Assembly (NCBI RefSeq): GCF_023935105.1 | Contig: NZ_CP096040.1 | Span: 1,922,001 to 1,986,000, forward strand | Reading direction: 5' to 3' | Length of the DNA stretch: 64,000 nt | From: Caulobacter segnis | Lineage (GTDB): Bacteria; Pseudomonadota; Alphaproteobacteria; Caulobacterales; Caulobacteraceae | Part shown: piece after piece, positions 57,240 to 64,000 of the stretch | Layout: the number at the start of each line of letters is the position of its first letter | How positions within the stretch are numbered: the first letter of the stretch is position 1 | Notes under the pieces: generated by a model | What the model was told of the DNA's origin: nothing | Database searches by the model: none | What the model saw: the letters and a program-made list of their open reading frames with translations, nothing else | Position numbers and translations under genes: made by a program

Positions 57240-58060
57240 GCACGGGCTTCCAGCCCACCTTCGACTTCGAGGCCGCCAACGAGGCGGCCGAGGACGGCGC
57301 CGCGCTGGTCATCGATATCGACGGCTATGAAGGCCCATTGCACGTCCTTTTGGCGCTCGCGCGCAGTCAAAAGGTCGACCTGCTGCAGCTGTCGATCACC
57401 CGCCTGGCCGAGCAGTATCTGGCCTTCGTGCAGCAGGCCCGTCGCGTGCGCTTCGCCCTGGCGGCCGACTATCTGGTGATGGCCGCCTGGCTGGCCTATC
57501 TGAAGTCGCGCCTGCTGCTGCCCAAGCCCGAGCGCGCCAAGGCCGAGGAGCCGCCGGCCGAGGAGATGGCCGCCCAGCTGGCCTTCCGCCTGGCCAAGCT
57601 GGACGTCATGCGCAAGGCCGTCGAGGCCCTGAAGGACCGTCCGATCCTGGGTCGCGACGTCTTCATGCGCGGCGACCCCGAGGCGGTGAAGATCGTCTCT
57701 TCCACACGGCTGGAAGGCGATCTCTACGGTCTGATGAGCGCCTATATCGAGCAGCGCAAGCGCGAGCACAGCCGTCACTACGCCCCACGTCCGCCGACCG
57801 CCTATCCGCTGGAGGACGCCCGCGATCGGTTGCGCAGTCTGCTGCCGAAGATGGAGGACTGGACGGTCCTGTCGACCATCGCCCCGATCGAGCGGGCGCT
57901 GGAGGAGGAAGATGGCCCGACGCCGGCCTCGTACCTGGCCTCGACCCTGTCGGCCTCGCTGGAGCTCGTGAAGGAAGGCATCCTGGAGGCGCGCCAGATG
58001 GAGCACTTCCAGGACATCTACTTGCGGACCCGGGCGGAGCCTCTAGAGGTCACCGAATGA
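57236..58060 (+). CDS. scpA: Segregation and condensation protein A
   Basis: This 274-residue kleisin subunit of the SMC-ScpAB condensin starts at a GTG overlapping the nagZ stop (GTGA). It has YEGPLHVLLALARSQKVDLL near residue 36, the SMC-neck-binding start, and a C-terminal winged helix (LASTLSASLELVKEG). It compacts and segregates the chromosome. Its stop overlaps scpB (ATGA). Confidence 0.95.
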   Translation: MSTGFQPTFDFEAANEAAEDGAALVIDIDGYEGPLHVLLALARSQKVDLLQLSITRLAEQYLAFVQQARRVRFALAADYLVMAAWLAYLKSRLLLPKPERAKAEEPPAEEMAAQLAFRLAKLDVMRKAVEALKDRPILGRDVFMRGDPEAVKIVSSTRLEGDLYGLMSAYIEQRKREHSRHYAPRPPTAYPLEDARDRLRSLLPKMEDWTVLSTIAPIERALEEEDGPTPASYLASTLSASLELVKEGILEARQMEHFQDIYLRTRAEPLEVTE

Positions 58061-58734
58061 CCGTCGAACTCGAGCCCCTCTTCGTCGAGCGCTGCATCGA
58101 GGCCCTGCTGTTCGCGGCGGCCGAGCCGCTCAGCGACGTCGATCTGGCCAAGCGCCTGCCCGAAGGGGCGGACATCGCCGCCGGGCTCGCGGCGTTGCGC
58201 GCCCGCTACGAGGGCCGAGGGATCGAACTGGTCGAGGTGGCCGGGCGCTGGCGGTTCCAGACCGCCAACGACCTGTCGTTCCTGATGACGGAAGAGCGCG
58301 AGGAGCCGCGGCGCTTGTCCAAGGCGGCCCAGGAGACCCTGGCCATCGTCGCCTACCACCAGCCGGTGACGCGGGCCGAGATCGAGGCCGTGCGGGGCGT
58401 CCAGGCCAGCCGGGGCACGATCGACGTGCTGCTGGAGCTGGGCTTGATCCGCATGCGTGGCCGCCGTCGCACACCGGGCCGGCCAGTGACGTTCGGCACC
58501 ACCGACGCCTTCCTGGAGCACTACGGCCTGGCGAACCTGGGCGACCTGCCGGGCATCGCCGAGATGAAGGCCGCGGGCCTCCTGGAAATGAACCTGCCGC
58601 CAGGCTTCAACGTGCCCGATCCGCTGGGCCTGCGCGCCAGCGAGGACGAGGATCCGCTGGACCTGGAAGATGGCGAAACGCCGGAATTCGCCCAGGACTT
58701 CCTGGGCGAGCCGGAAAAGGCGGAAACCCCATAG
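58057..58734 (+). CDS. scpB: Segregation and condensation protein B
   Basis: This 225-residue partner of ScpA has two winged-helix domains, with RCIEALLFAAAEPLS at the start and TLAIVAYHQPVTRAEIEAVRG in the middle, then GRPVTFGTTDAFLEHYGL. It binds the kleisin as a dimer in condensin. The last 50 residues are acidic and probably disordered. It ends the ftsN-nagZ-scpA-scpB unit. Confidence 0.95.
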   Translation: MTVELEPLFVERCIEALLFAAAEPLSDVDLAKRLPEGADIAAGLAALRARYEGRGIELVEVAGRWRFQTANDLSFLMTEEREEPRRLSKAAQETLAIVAYHQPVTRAEIEAVRGVQASRGTIDVLLELGLIRMRGRRRTPGRPVTFGTTDAFLEHYGLANLGDLPGIAEMKAAGLLEMNLPPGFNVPDPLGLRASEDEDPLDLEDGETPEFAQDFLGEPEKAETP

Positions 58735-58755
58735 CCCGTTCGACGGGTTTTTGGC

Positions 58756-59067
58756 CTAAGCCAAGATATCCGCCACCAGGCCCCTTTGCCCCTTCTTGTC
58801 CGGGTCGTTCTGGACCTGCTGCTTGACCATGTCCTTGAGCTTGTCCTCGATCTTCTTGCGCTCCTCGGGCGACATGGCCTTGAGCTGCTCTTCGGTGACG
58901 CCCAGCTTGGCCAGCATCATGGCCCGCATCTTTTGGGCCGGGGTCATGGCCTGGAACTTCAGGAACTCGTCCTTGGCCGAGGTCTCGCCGACCGGCGAGG
59001 ACGTCGAGGCGCTTACGCCGGCATAGGGGCTGTAGGTCGAGGAAGAACCGATCGCGGAAATCGACAT
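58756..59067 (-). CDS. Hypothetical charged helical protein
   Basis: This 103-residue protein has a Ser/Thr-rich start (SISAIGSSSTYSPYAGVSAS) and a Lys/Glu/Met-rich helical rest with the repeats MTPAQKMRAMMLAKLGVTEEQL and MSPEERKKIEDKLKDMV. It is convergent with scpB, 21 bases apart. The ATG at 59067 has GGGAG upstream; a GTG two codons earlier is less well placed. The family is not recognised but the layout is consistent. Confidence 0.7.
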   Translation of the reverse strand: MSISAIGSSSTYSPYAGVSASTSSPVGETSAKDEFLKFQAMTPAQKMRAMMLAKLGVTEEQLKAMSPEERKKIEDKLKDMVKQQVQNDPDKKGQRGLVADILA

Positions 59068-59339
59068 GCGCACGCGCTCCCGAACTCAAAGGGTGCGACA
59101 TCCTGGCAAGAAGCGCGCCAGCAATGCTAAGCGCGGCTTTTCAAAGGCTTGTGCCGAAAGGGATCGGCCAAAGCTCCACCAGGCGGTCAACTTGACCGAG
59201 CAGAACTTGCCGCCGCTCACGCGACCTCCCGTCTCACGGGCGAACGATGGTCGGCGGCCCCGTGAGCGCCTATATTCTCCGACATGTTGTAACGACGCGT
59301 CGCAGCGGCTATCTGGCGCTGTCGCAAGGAGTCTCGGTT

Positions 59340-59564
59340 ATGGGAAGTTTCGGTCCTATCCACTGGATCATCGTCGCGGTCGTCGTGCTGCTGCTGTTCG
59401 GCGGTCGCGGCAAGCTGTCGGGCATCATGGGCGACGCGGCCAAGGGCATCCGGGCGTTCAAGGACGGCCTGAAGGACGACGTCAGCACTGAAGTCGCTGA
59501 CAACAAGACCAAGGGCTCGCTGCCGCGCACCGAGCAGGAAGCCGAAGAGCTTCGCAAGTCGTAA
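59340..59564 (+). CDS. tatA: Sec-independent protein translocase TatA
   Basis: This 74-residue protein has one N-terminal membrane helix (about 7-22) and an amphipathic helix with [20 protein letters not shown], the TatA hinge, then an acidic tail. It forms the pore for folded proteins with a twin-arginine signal, such as the pectate lyase in this window. AAGGAG lies 9 bases before the ATG. First gene of tatABC. Confidence 0.95.
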   Translation: MGSFGPIHWIIVAVVVLLLFGGRGKLSGIMGDAAKGIRAFKDGLKDDVSTEVADNKTKGSLPRTEQEAEELRKS

Positions 59565-59651
59565 GACCTTGAGGCGCGCGGGGAGGGGTTCTTCGCGCGC
59601 GACGATCCAACCACGCGGGGGCCGTCGGGCCGGCCGCTCTAAGGCGCGTCC

Positions 59652-60251
59652 ATGCTTCCTGATATCGGTGGCACAGAACTCCTTGTCATCGCCGCTGTCG
59701 CCCTGATCGTGGTCGGACCCAAGGACCTGCCCGTTCTGCTGCGCAAGCTCGGCCAGTTCGTCGGTCGCATGCGCGGCATGGCGTCTGAATTCCGAGCCAG
59801 CTTCGACGAAATGGCGCGCCAGTCCGAGCTGGACGAGCTGCGCCGCGAGGTCCAGGCCATGCGCTCGGGCCAGTTCGCCAATCCCGTGCAGGAGGCCGCC
59901 GACGCGGCCAAGGACGCGGGCGTGGACCAGGTCTTCGCCGACATCGACGCCTCGCTATCCAGCGGCGCGACCCAGATGCACCCCTATGCCGGGGGCGAGA
60001 TCCACAATCCGTCTCTGACCGCCGACAATTCGATCCTGCCGCCGGCCGCGGAAATCGTCGAGAAGCCCAAGCGCGCGCCGCGCAAGAAGGCCGCCGCCGC
60101 CCAGTCGTCGATCGTCGAGCCGGCCAAGGCCCCGCGCAAGAAGGCGGCCTCTAAGAAGGACATCACCGTCGAGACCCCCACGGCCGCCCCGGCGCCGCGT
60201 AAGCGAGCGACCAAGGCCCGCGGCTCGAACGCTTCGGATACCGTCTCGTGA
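59652..60251 (+). CDS. tatB: Sec-independent protein translocase TatB
   Basis: This 199-residue protein has MLPDIGGTELLVIAAVALIVVGPKDLP at the start (helix and TatB GP motif) and LRKLGQFVGRMRGMASEFR. The Pro/Ala/Lys-rich tail is longer than usual. It binds Tat signals with TatC. It lies 87 bases after tatA and overlaps tatC (GTGA). Confidence 0.93.
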   Translation: MLPDIGGTELLVIAAVALIVVGPKDLPVLLRKLGQFVGRMRGMASEFRASFDEMARQSELDELRREVQAMRSGQFANPVQEAADAAKDAGVDQVFADIDASLSSGATQMHPYAGGEIHNPSLTADNSILPPAAEIVEKPKRAPRKKAAAAQSSIVEPAKAPRKKAASKKDITVETPTAAPAPRKRATKARGSNASDTVS

Positions 60252-61150
60252 ACGACAAGGCCTACGACACCGAGGACGAGATCGAATCCTCGCGCGCGCC
60301 CCTGCTAGATCACCTGATCGAGCTGCGCACCCGCCTGATCATCTGCGTCGCCGCGATCGCCGTGGCGTTCGGGATCTGCTTCGCCTTCGTCAAGCCGATC
60401 TTCCTGTTCCTGGTCCGCCCGTTCACGGTGGCCGAGGGGCTGAAGGCCGTGCAGGACGCCGGCGGTCACCACGGCTCGTTCGACCTGCTGCTGGCCCTGG
60501 TCGGCATCAAGAAGGTCCCGGCCGCCTCGCTGGCCCAGATCACGCTGCAGGCCACCGCGCCGCTGGAGCAGTTCTTCACCAACATCAAGCTGGCCGCGTT
60601 CGGGGCCATTATCCTGGCCTTCCCGATCATCGCCTGGCAGCTGTACCGCTTCGTCGCGCCGGGCCTGTACAAGAAGGAACGCAACGCGTTCCTGCCGTTC
60701 CTGATCGCCTCGCCGGTGCTGTTCCTGATGGGCGCGTCGCTGGTCTACTATGTGATGCTGCCGTTCGTGCTGTGGTTCTCGCTGAGCCAGCAGATCGTCG
60801 GCGAGGGCGTCAAGGTCGTGCTGCAGACGCGGGTCTCGGAGTATCTGACCCTGGTCACCACCCTGCTTCTGGCCTTCGGTCTCAGCTTTCAGCTCCCGGT
60901 CGTGCTGTCCCTGGCCGGGCTCGCGGGTCTGGTCGATTCCAAGATGCTGCGGGCGGGCCGCCGCTACGCCATTGTCGCCGTCTTCGTGGTGGCCGCCATC
61001 GTCACCCCGCCCGATCCCATCAGCCAGATCACGCTCGCCGTGCCTCTGTGCCTGCTCTACGAGATCTCGATCTGGTGCGTCTGGCTGATCGAACGCCGCC
61101 GCAAGCGGGAAGAGGACGAGGACGCCGGCACGGACGTCGTGGCGGTTTGA
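60248..61150 (+). CDS. tatC: Sec-independent protein translocase TatC
   Basis: This 300-residue inner-membrane protein with six helices is the receptor for Tat signals. It starts at a GTG overlapping tatB. Motifs include LLDHLIELRTRLI near residue 20, FLLVRPFT and FAFGLSFQLPVVL near 215. It has a long periplasmic loop after helix 1. A terminator-like hairpin follows. Confidence 0.96.
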   Translation: MNDKAYDTEDEIESSRAPLLDHLIELRTRLIICVAAIAVAFGICFAFVKPIFLFLVRPFTVAEGLKAVQDAGGHHGSFDLLLALVGIKKVPAASLAQITLQATAPLEQFFTNIKLAAFGAIILAFPIIAWQLYRFVAPGLYKKERNAFLPFLIASPVLFLMGASLVYYVMLPFVLWFSLSQQIVGEGVKVVLQTRVSEYLTLVTTLLLAFGLSFQLPVVLSLAGLAGLVDSKMLRAGRRYAIVAVFVVAAIVTPPDPISQITLAVPLCLLYEISIWCVWLIERRRKREEDEDAGTDVVAV

Positions 61151-61164
61151 CCCGGACATGAAAA

Positions 61165-61192
61165 GGGCCCCGCGGCTTCAGCCGCGGAGCCC
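61165..61192. terminator. Hairpin between tatC and the UrcA-type gene
   Basis: GGGCCCCGCGGC and GCCGCGGAGCCC pair with one mismatch around the loop TTCA. On the minus strand the stem is followed by TTTT, and on the plus strand by TTC, so it ends the UrcA gene better than tatC. It lies between convergent stops. Confidence 0.75.
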
Positions 61193-61221
61193 TTCAATCC
61201 ACTCAAATACGCGAGTGAAAC

Positions 61222-61677
61222 TTAGGCGGCGTCGCCGACGCGGGCTTGCAGCTGGGCCTTGGCGGCGCGGACCGTATCGATCACGCAGGCTTGGTAGCTG
61301 ACGACGCTGAAGCTCGGCTGGGCGCGGCAGACCGTGGCGGCGGCCGTGCGGATCTCGGCGTGGATCTGGTCGCGGGTCTTGCCCTTCAGCGAGATGCGGA
61401 CGACCGAGACGGTTTCGATGGCCGGGGTCTTGCCGGCTTCACGGGTGCGCAGGATTGAGGCCAGCTGGCGGTGGGCGCTCATCAGGGCGCCGTCGACGCA
61501 GTCCTGACCGCCGTTGCCGGCGCAGACCGAGGCGGCGGCCGCCTTCAGTTCGTTCTCGATCTGGACCGAGTTCTTGCCCGAGATCGAGACGCGCACTTCG
61601 GCGGCGGTCTTGGCGCCGGCCGGAGCGGCGACGGCGGCGGCGATGGCGAGGGCGGCGAAAGCGGCGAACATCTTCAT
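61222..61677 (-). CDS. UrcA-family secreted protein with a duplicated domain
   Basis: This 151-residue protein has a signal peptide (about 1-22, ending AGA) and two similar UrcA-like units in a row. The first is VRVSISGKNSVQIENELKAA with CAGNGGQDC. The second is VRISLKGKTRDQIHAEIRTA with CRAQPSFSVVSYQAC. Each unit has two cysteines likely to form a disulfide. UrcA proteins are short periplasmic proteins of unknown function common in Caulobacter-like and sphingomonad genomes, so the tandem form is less usual. Confidence 0.8.
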   Translation of the reverse strand: MKMFAAFAALAIAAAVAAPAGAKTAAEVRVSISGKNSVQIENELKAAAASVCAGNGGQDCVDGALMSAHRQLASILRTREAGKTPAIETVSVVRISLKGKTRDQIHAEIRTAAATVCRAQPSFSVVSYQACVIDTVRAAKAQLQARVGDAA

Positions 61678-62046
61678 GGTGTGTAGTCCTGTCTATGTCG
61701 GGAGGGCCGGGGAGGGCCGCTGGAAAAGGACGCGTACTGAATTTCGGCGCGGCTTTTCGGCGATGGGGATTAAGTCCGCGTGTGGAAGCACGCCTAATCT
61801 CCGTTAAGAGTTGGGTGTTTCGTGTCGAAGTGGGGCTTTACGGGCAAAAAGGCGCCTTTTCAGCCTGCGTCATCCGGCCGCACCATTCGGATTTTCCGGT
61901 TTTTGAGCAATGGAACGCTGCCGGCTGTCCGCCGGTGTGGGATCACGAAGCCGTTGAGAGCCCGCGCGCTCGTCCGGAAAGCTTGGCGCCCCCGCCGACG
62001 CGCCTTAGAGAGGGCGTTTCTCCTACCTCTCCCGAGCTAGCGTTCG
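61678..62046. other. Intergenic region, no gene found
   Basis: This 369-base gap separates the divergent UrcA and serS genes. Short open frames here are overlapping and lack family motifs. I see no riboswitch, T-box or strong inverted repeat. It should hold the promoters of both genes. Confidence 0.6.
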
Positions 62047-63342
62047 ATGCACGACATCAAGGCCATTCGCGACAATCCCGACGCTTTCGACCGCCAGTGG
62101 TCGGCCAAGGGGCGGTCGGGCGCGGCGGCCGAGGCCGTCAAGCTGGACGCCCAACTGCGCGCGGCCCAGACGGCCCTGCAGGAGGCCCAGGCCAAGCGCA
62201 ATGAGAGCTCCAAGCTGATCGGCATGGCCAAGGCCAAGAAGGACGAGGCCGAGGCTCAGCGCCTGATGGCCGAGGTCGAGGCGCTGAAGGGGGTCATGGC
62301 CACCGCCGCCGAAGAGGAAGCCCTGGTCGGCGGCAAGCTGAAGGACCTGCTGGCCAGCCTGCCCAACATTCCGGCCCCCGAGGTTCCGGCGGGCGAGGAC
62401 GAGCACGGCAATGTCGAGCAGCGCAGCTGGGGCGACGCCAAGGCCCTGCCGGCCGGCAAGCTGAACGCGCCTAAGGACCACGTTGACCTGGGCGCGGCCC
62501 TGGGCGGCATGGACTTCGAGGCCGCCGCCCGCATGAGCGGCGCGCGCTTCGTGGTGCTGAAGAAGGAGATCGCCCGTCTGGAGCGCGCTATCGGCCAGTT
62601 CATGCTGGACCTGCAGACGGTCGAGCACGGCTACACCGAGATCAGCCCGCCGCTGCTGGTGAAGAGCGACGCCCTTTACGGCACCGGTCAGCTGCCGAAG
62701 TTCGCCGAGGATCTGTTCCACACCGATGACGACCGCTGGCTGATCCCGACCGCCGAAGTCTCGCTGACCAACATCGTGCGCGAGCAACTGGTCGCCGAGG
62801 AAGAGCTGCCGATGCGCCTGACGGCCCTGACGCCGTCGTTCCGCGCCGAGGCTGGCTCGGCCGGCCGCGACACCCGCGGCATGATCCGCCAGCACCAGTT
62901 CTACAAGGTCGAGCTGGTCTCGATCACCACGCCCGACCAGTCGGAAGCCGAGCACCAGCGCATGGTCGAGTGCGCGGAGGCGGTGCTGAAGAAACTGGAG
63001 CTGCCGTTCCGCACCATGCTGCTGTGCACCGGCGACATGGGCTTTGGCGCCAGGAAGACCTACGACCTTGAGGTCTGGCTGCCGTCGCAGAACATGTATC
63101 GCGAGGTCAGCTCGTGCTCCAACTGCGGCGACTTCCAGGCCCGTCGCATGGACGCGCGCTACCGTAAGACCGGCGAGAAGGGCGGCCACTTCGTCCATAC
63201 CCTGAACGGCTCGGGCCTGGCCGTCGGCCGCACCCTGGTGGCCGTGCTGGAGAACTACCAGGACGAGGCCGGCCGCATCCACATCCCGGCCGCGCTGCAG
63301 CCCTATATGGGCGGCGTGACGCACATCGGGGGCGCCGCGTGA
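62047..63342 (+). CDS. serS: Seryl-tRNA synthetase
   Basis: This 431-residue class II synthetase charges tRNA-Ser (and tRNA-Sec where present) with serine. It has an N-terminal coiled-coil arm (about 25-105, with [14 protein letters not shown]), then motif 2 at [28 protein letters not shown] and motif 3 at [18 protein letters not shown]. Full family length. The stop overlaps surE (GTGA), so the two are co-translated. Confidence 0.97.
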   Translation: MHDIKAIRDNPDAFDRQWSAKGRSGAAAEAVKLDAQLRAAQTALQEAQAKRNESSKLIGMAKAKKDEAEAQRLMAEVEALKGVMATAAEEEALVGGKLKDLLASLPNIPAPEVPAGEDEHGNVEQRSWGDAKALPAGKLNAPKDHVDLGAALGGMDFEAAARMSGARFVVLKKEIARLERAIGQFMLDLQTVEHGYTEISPPLLVKSDALYGTGQLPKFAEDLFHTDDDRWLIPTAEVSLTNIVREQLVAEEELPMRLTALTPSFRAEAGSAGRDTRGMIRQHQFYKVELVSITTPDQSEAEHQRMVECAEAVLKKLELPFRTMLLCTGDMGFGARKTYDLEVWLPSQNMYREVSSCSNCGDFQARRMDARYRKTGEKGGHFVHTLNGSGLAVGRTLVAVLENYQDEAGRIHIPAALQPYMGGVTHIGGAA

Positions 63343-64000
63343 GGATCCTCCTCACCAACGACGACGGCATCCACGCGCCGGGCCTGAAGGCCCTGGAGAC
63401 GATCGCCCGCGCCCTGACCGACGACGTCTGGATCTGCGCGCCGGAATACGAGCAGTCGGGCGCCAGCCGGGCCCTGACCCTGTCGGACCCGATCCGCGTG
63501 CGGAAGCTGGATGACCGCCGCTTCGCCGTCGAGGGCACGCCGACCGACTGTGTGATGATGGCCGTGCAGCAGCTGATCGACGGTCCCGCGCCGGATCTGG
63601 TGCTGTCGGGCGTCAATCGCGGTCAGAACCTGGCCGAGGACGTCACCCTGTCGGGCACGGTGGCCGGCGCCATCGAGGGCATGGCCCACGGCATCCCGTC
63701 GATCGCCCTGTCGCAGACCATGACCTTCTTCCACGAGGAGGTCGTCGCCCACTGGGAAACGGCCGAGCACTTCGGTCCGGGGATCGTCCAGCGGTTGTTG
63801 GAGGTGGGCTGGCCCGCCGACGTGGTGATGAACGTCAACTTCCCGGCGCTGCCGATCGAAGAGGTCGGCGCGGTCGAGGTGACCCGTCAGGGCTTCCGCG
63901 ACGGCCTGCTGCGCAACATGGAAAAGCGCACCGACCTGCGCGGCCGCGACTACTACTGGATGGGCTTCTCGGCCAAGGCCTCGCAGCCGGCCGAGGGCAC
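63339..64000 (+). CDS. surE: 5'/3'-nucleotidase SurE (3' partial)
   Basis: The first 220 residues are in the window. It begins with a GTG overlapping the serS stop (GTGA) and reads [20 protein letters not shown], the SurE metal motif with Asp8/Asp9. It also has [31 protein letters not shown] and the metal-binding Asn in SGVN. It dephosphorylates nucleoside monophosphates and is linked to stationary-phase survival. The frame runs off the window end. Confidence 0.95.
   Translation, partial: MRILLTNDDGIHAPGLKALETIARALTDDVWICAPEYEQSGASRALTLSDPIRVRKLDDRRFAVEGTPTDCVMMAVQQLIDGPAPDLVLSGVNRGQNLAEDVTLSGTVAGAIEGMAHGIPSIALSQTMTFFHEEVVAHWETAEHFGPGIVQRLLEVGWPADVVMNVNFPALPIEEVGAVEVTRQGFRDGLLRNMEKRTDLRGRDYYWMGFSAKASQPAEG

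Noticed and set aside
61678..62046. Possible T-box or leader control of serS
   Set aside because: No T-box core or specifier layout is present, and T-boxes are rare in proteobacteria.

Overview
The window is a gene-dense, high-GC (about 67-70%) alphaproteobacterial chromosome segment that I read as Caulobacter, close to C. vibrioides/C. segnis. The strongest marker is a full-length PodJ polar organelle protein (10598-13477). It is supported by clusters of GANTC (CcrM) sites in promoters, a TonB-dependent receptor, OpgH, and a SPOR-domain protein that looks like Caulobacter FtsN. From memory, the order podJ to ftsN-nagZ-scpAB-tatABC-serS-surE matches the C. crescentus CC_2045 to about CC_2000 block. 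That comparison is recall, not a search. I see no insertion sequence, prophage, integron, CRISPR array, rRNA or tRNA, so most of the window is core chromosome.

Layout. 1-4351: the tail of a LacI-type regulator, its probable operator, a secreted GH3 beta-glucosidase and pyruvate kinase. 4382-8338 (minus): a Crp/Fnr regulator, then a three-gene acyl-CoA dehydrogenase/DsbA-like isomerase operon ending in a good terminator. 8513-10389: an MprF-like synthase half-protein and a small membrane protein. 10598-15719: podJ, then a TauE/TIGR02186/DUF3429 membrane cluster. 15732-21878: divergent DNA-repair helicases (Lhr-like with PdeM; DinG-like). 21910-28855: small secreted or regulatory proteins, a sulfotransferase, a Tat-exported pectate lyase, a candidate small RNA and a D-cysteine desulfhydrase/racemase pair. 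28871-33615: YpfJ-type metalloprotease, TPP riboswitch with thiC, S41 peptidase, DUF1428. 33947-46376: a TonB-dependent receptor with a glycine-rich insert, a GIY-YIG/DUF2239 pair, ThuA, VOC, PepSY-like, SDR and MATE genes, a DUF429-like protein, opgH and a CusF-like lipoprotein. 46383-53958: curA-like reductase, Gfo/Idh/MocA, LysE, kup, xthA, RBBP9-like hydrolase, erpA. 54047-64000: dgt, ftsN-like, nagZ, scpA, scpB, tatA-tatB-tatC, a UrcA-type protein, serS and the start of surE.

How the genes work together. The last 10 kb is a tightly coupled envelope and chromosome run: division SPOR protein, muropeptide recycling, condensin subunits, then Tat export. Stop/start overlaps (ATGA or GTGA) join ftsN to nagZ, nagZ to scpA, scpA to scpB, tatB to tatC and serS to surE. 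The GH3 enzyme, pectate lyase and TonB receptor fit scavenging of plant polysaccharides, each with a palindromic regulatory candidate upstream.

The most unusual signals are a 112-bp palindromic repeat inserted in frame inside the Lhr-like helicase, a tandem-hairpin RNA candidate at about 25530-25722, a long inverted repeat before the GIY-YIG/DUF2239 pair, a GANTC-bearing hairpin before the MprF-like gene, and a CusF-like lipoprotein that seems to have lost its metal ligands. I did not find a clear-cut new multigene defence or mobile system.
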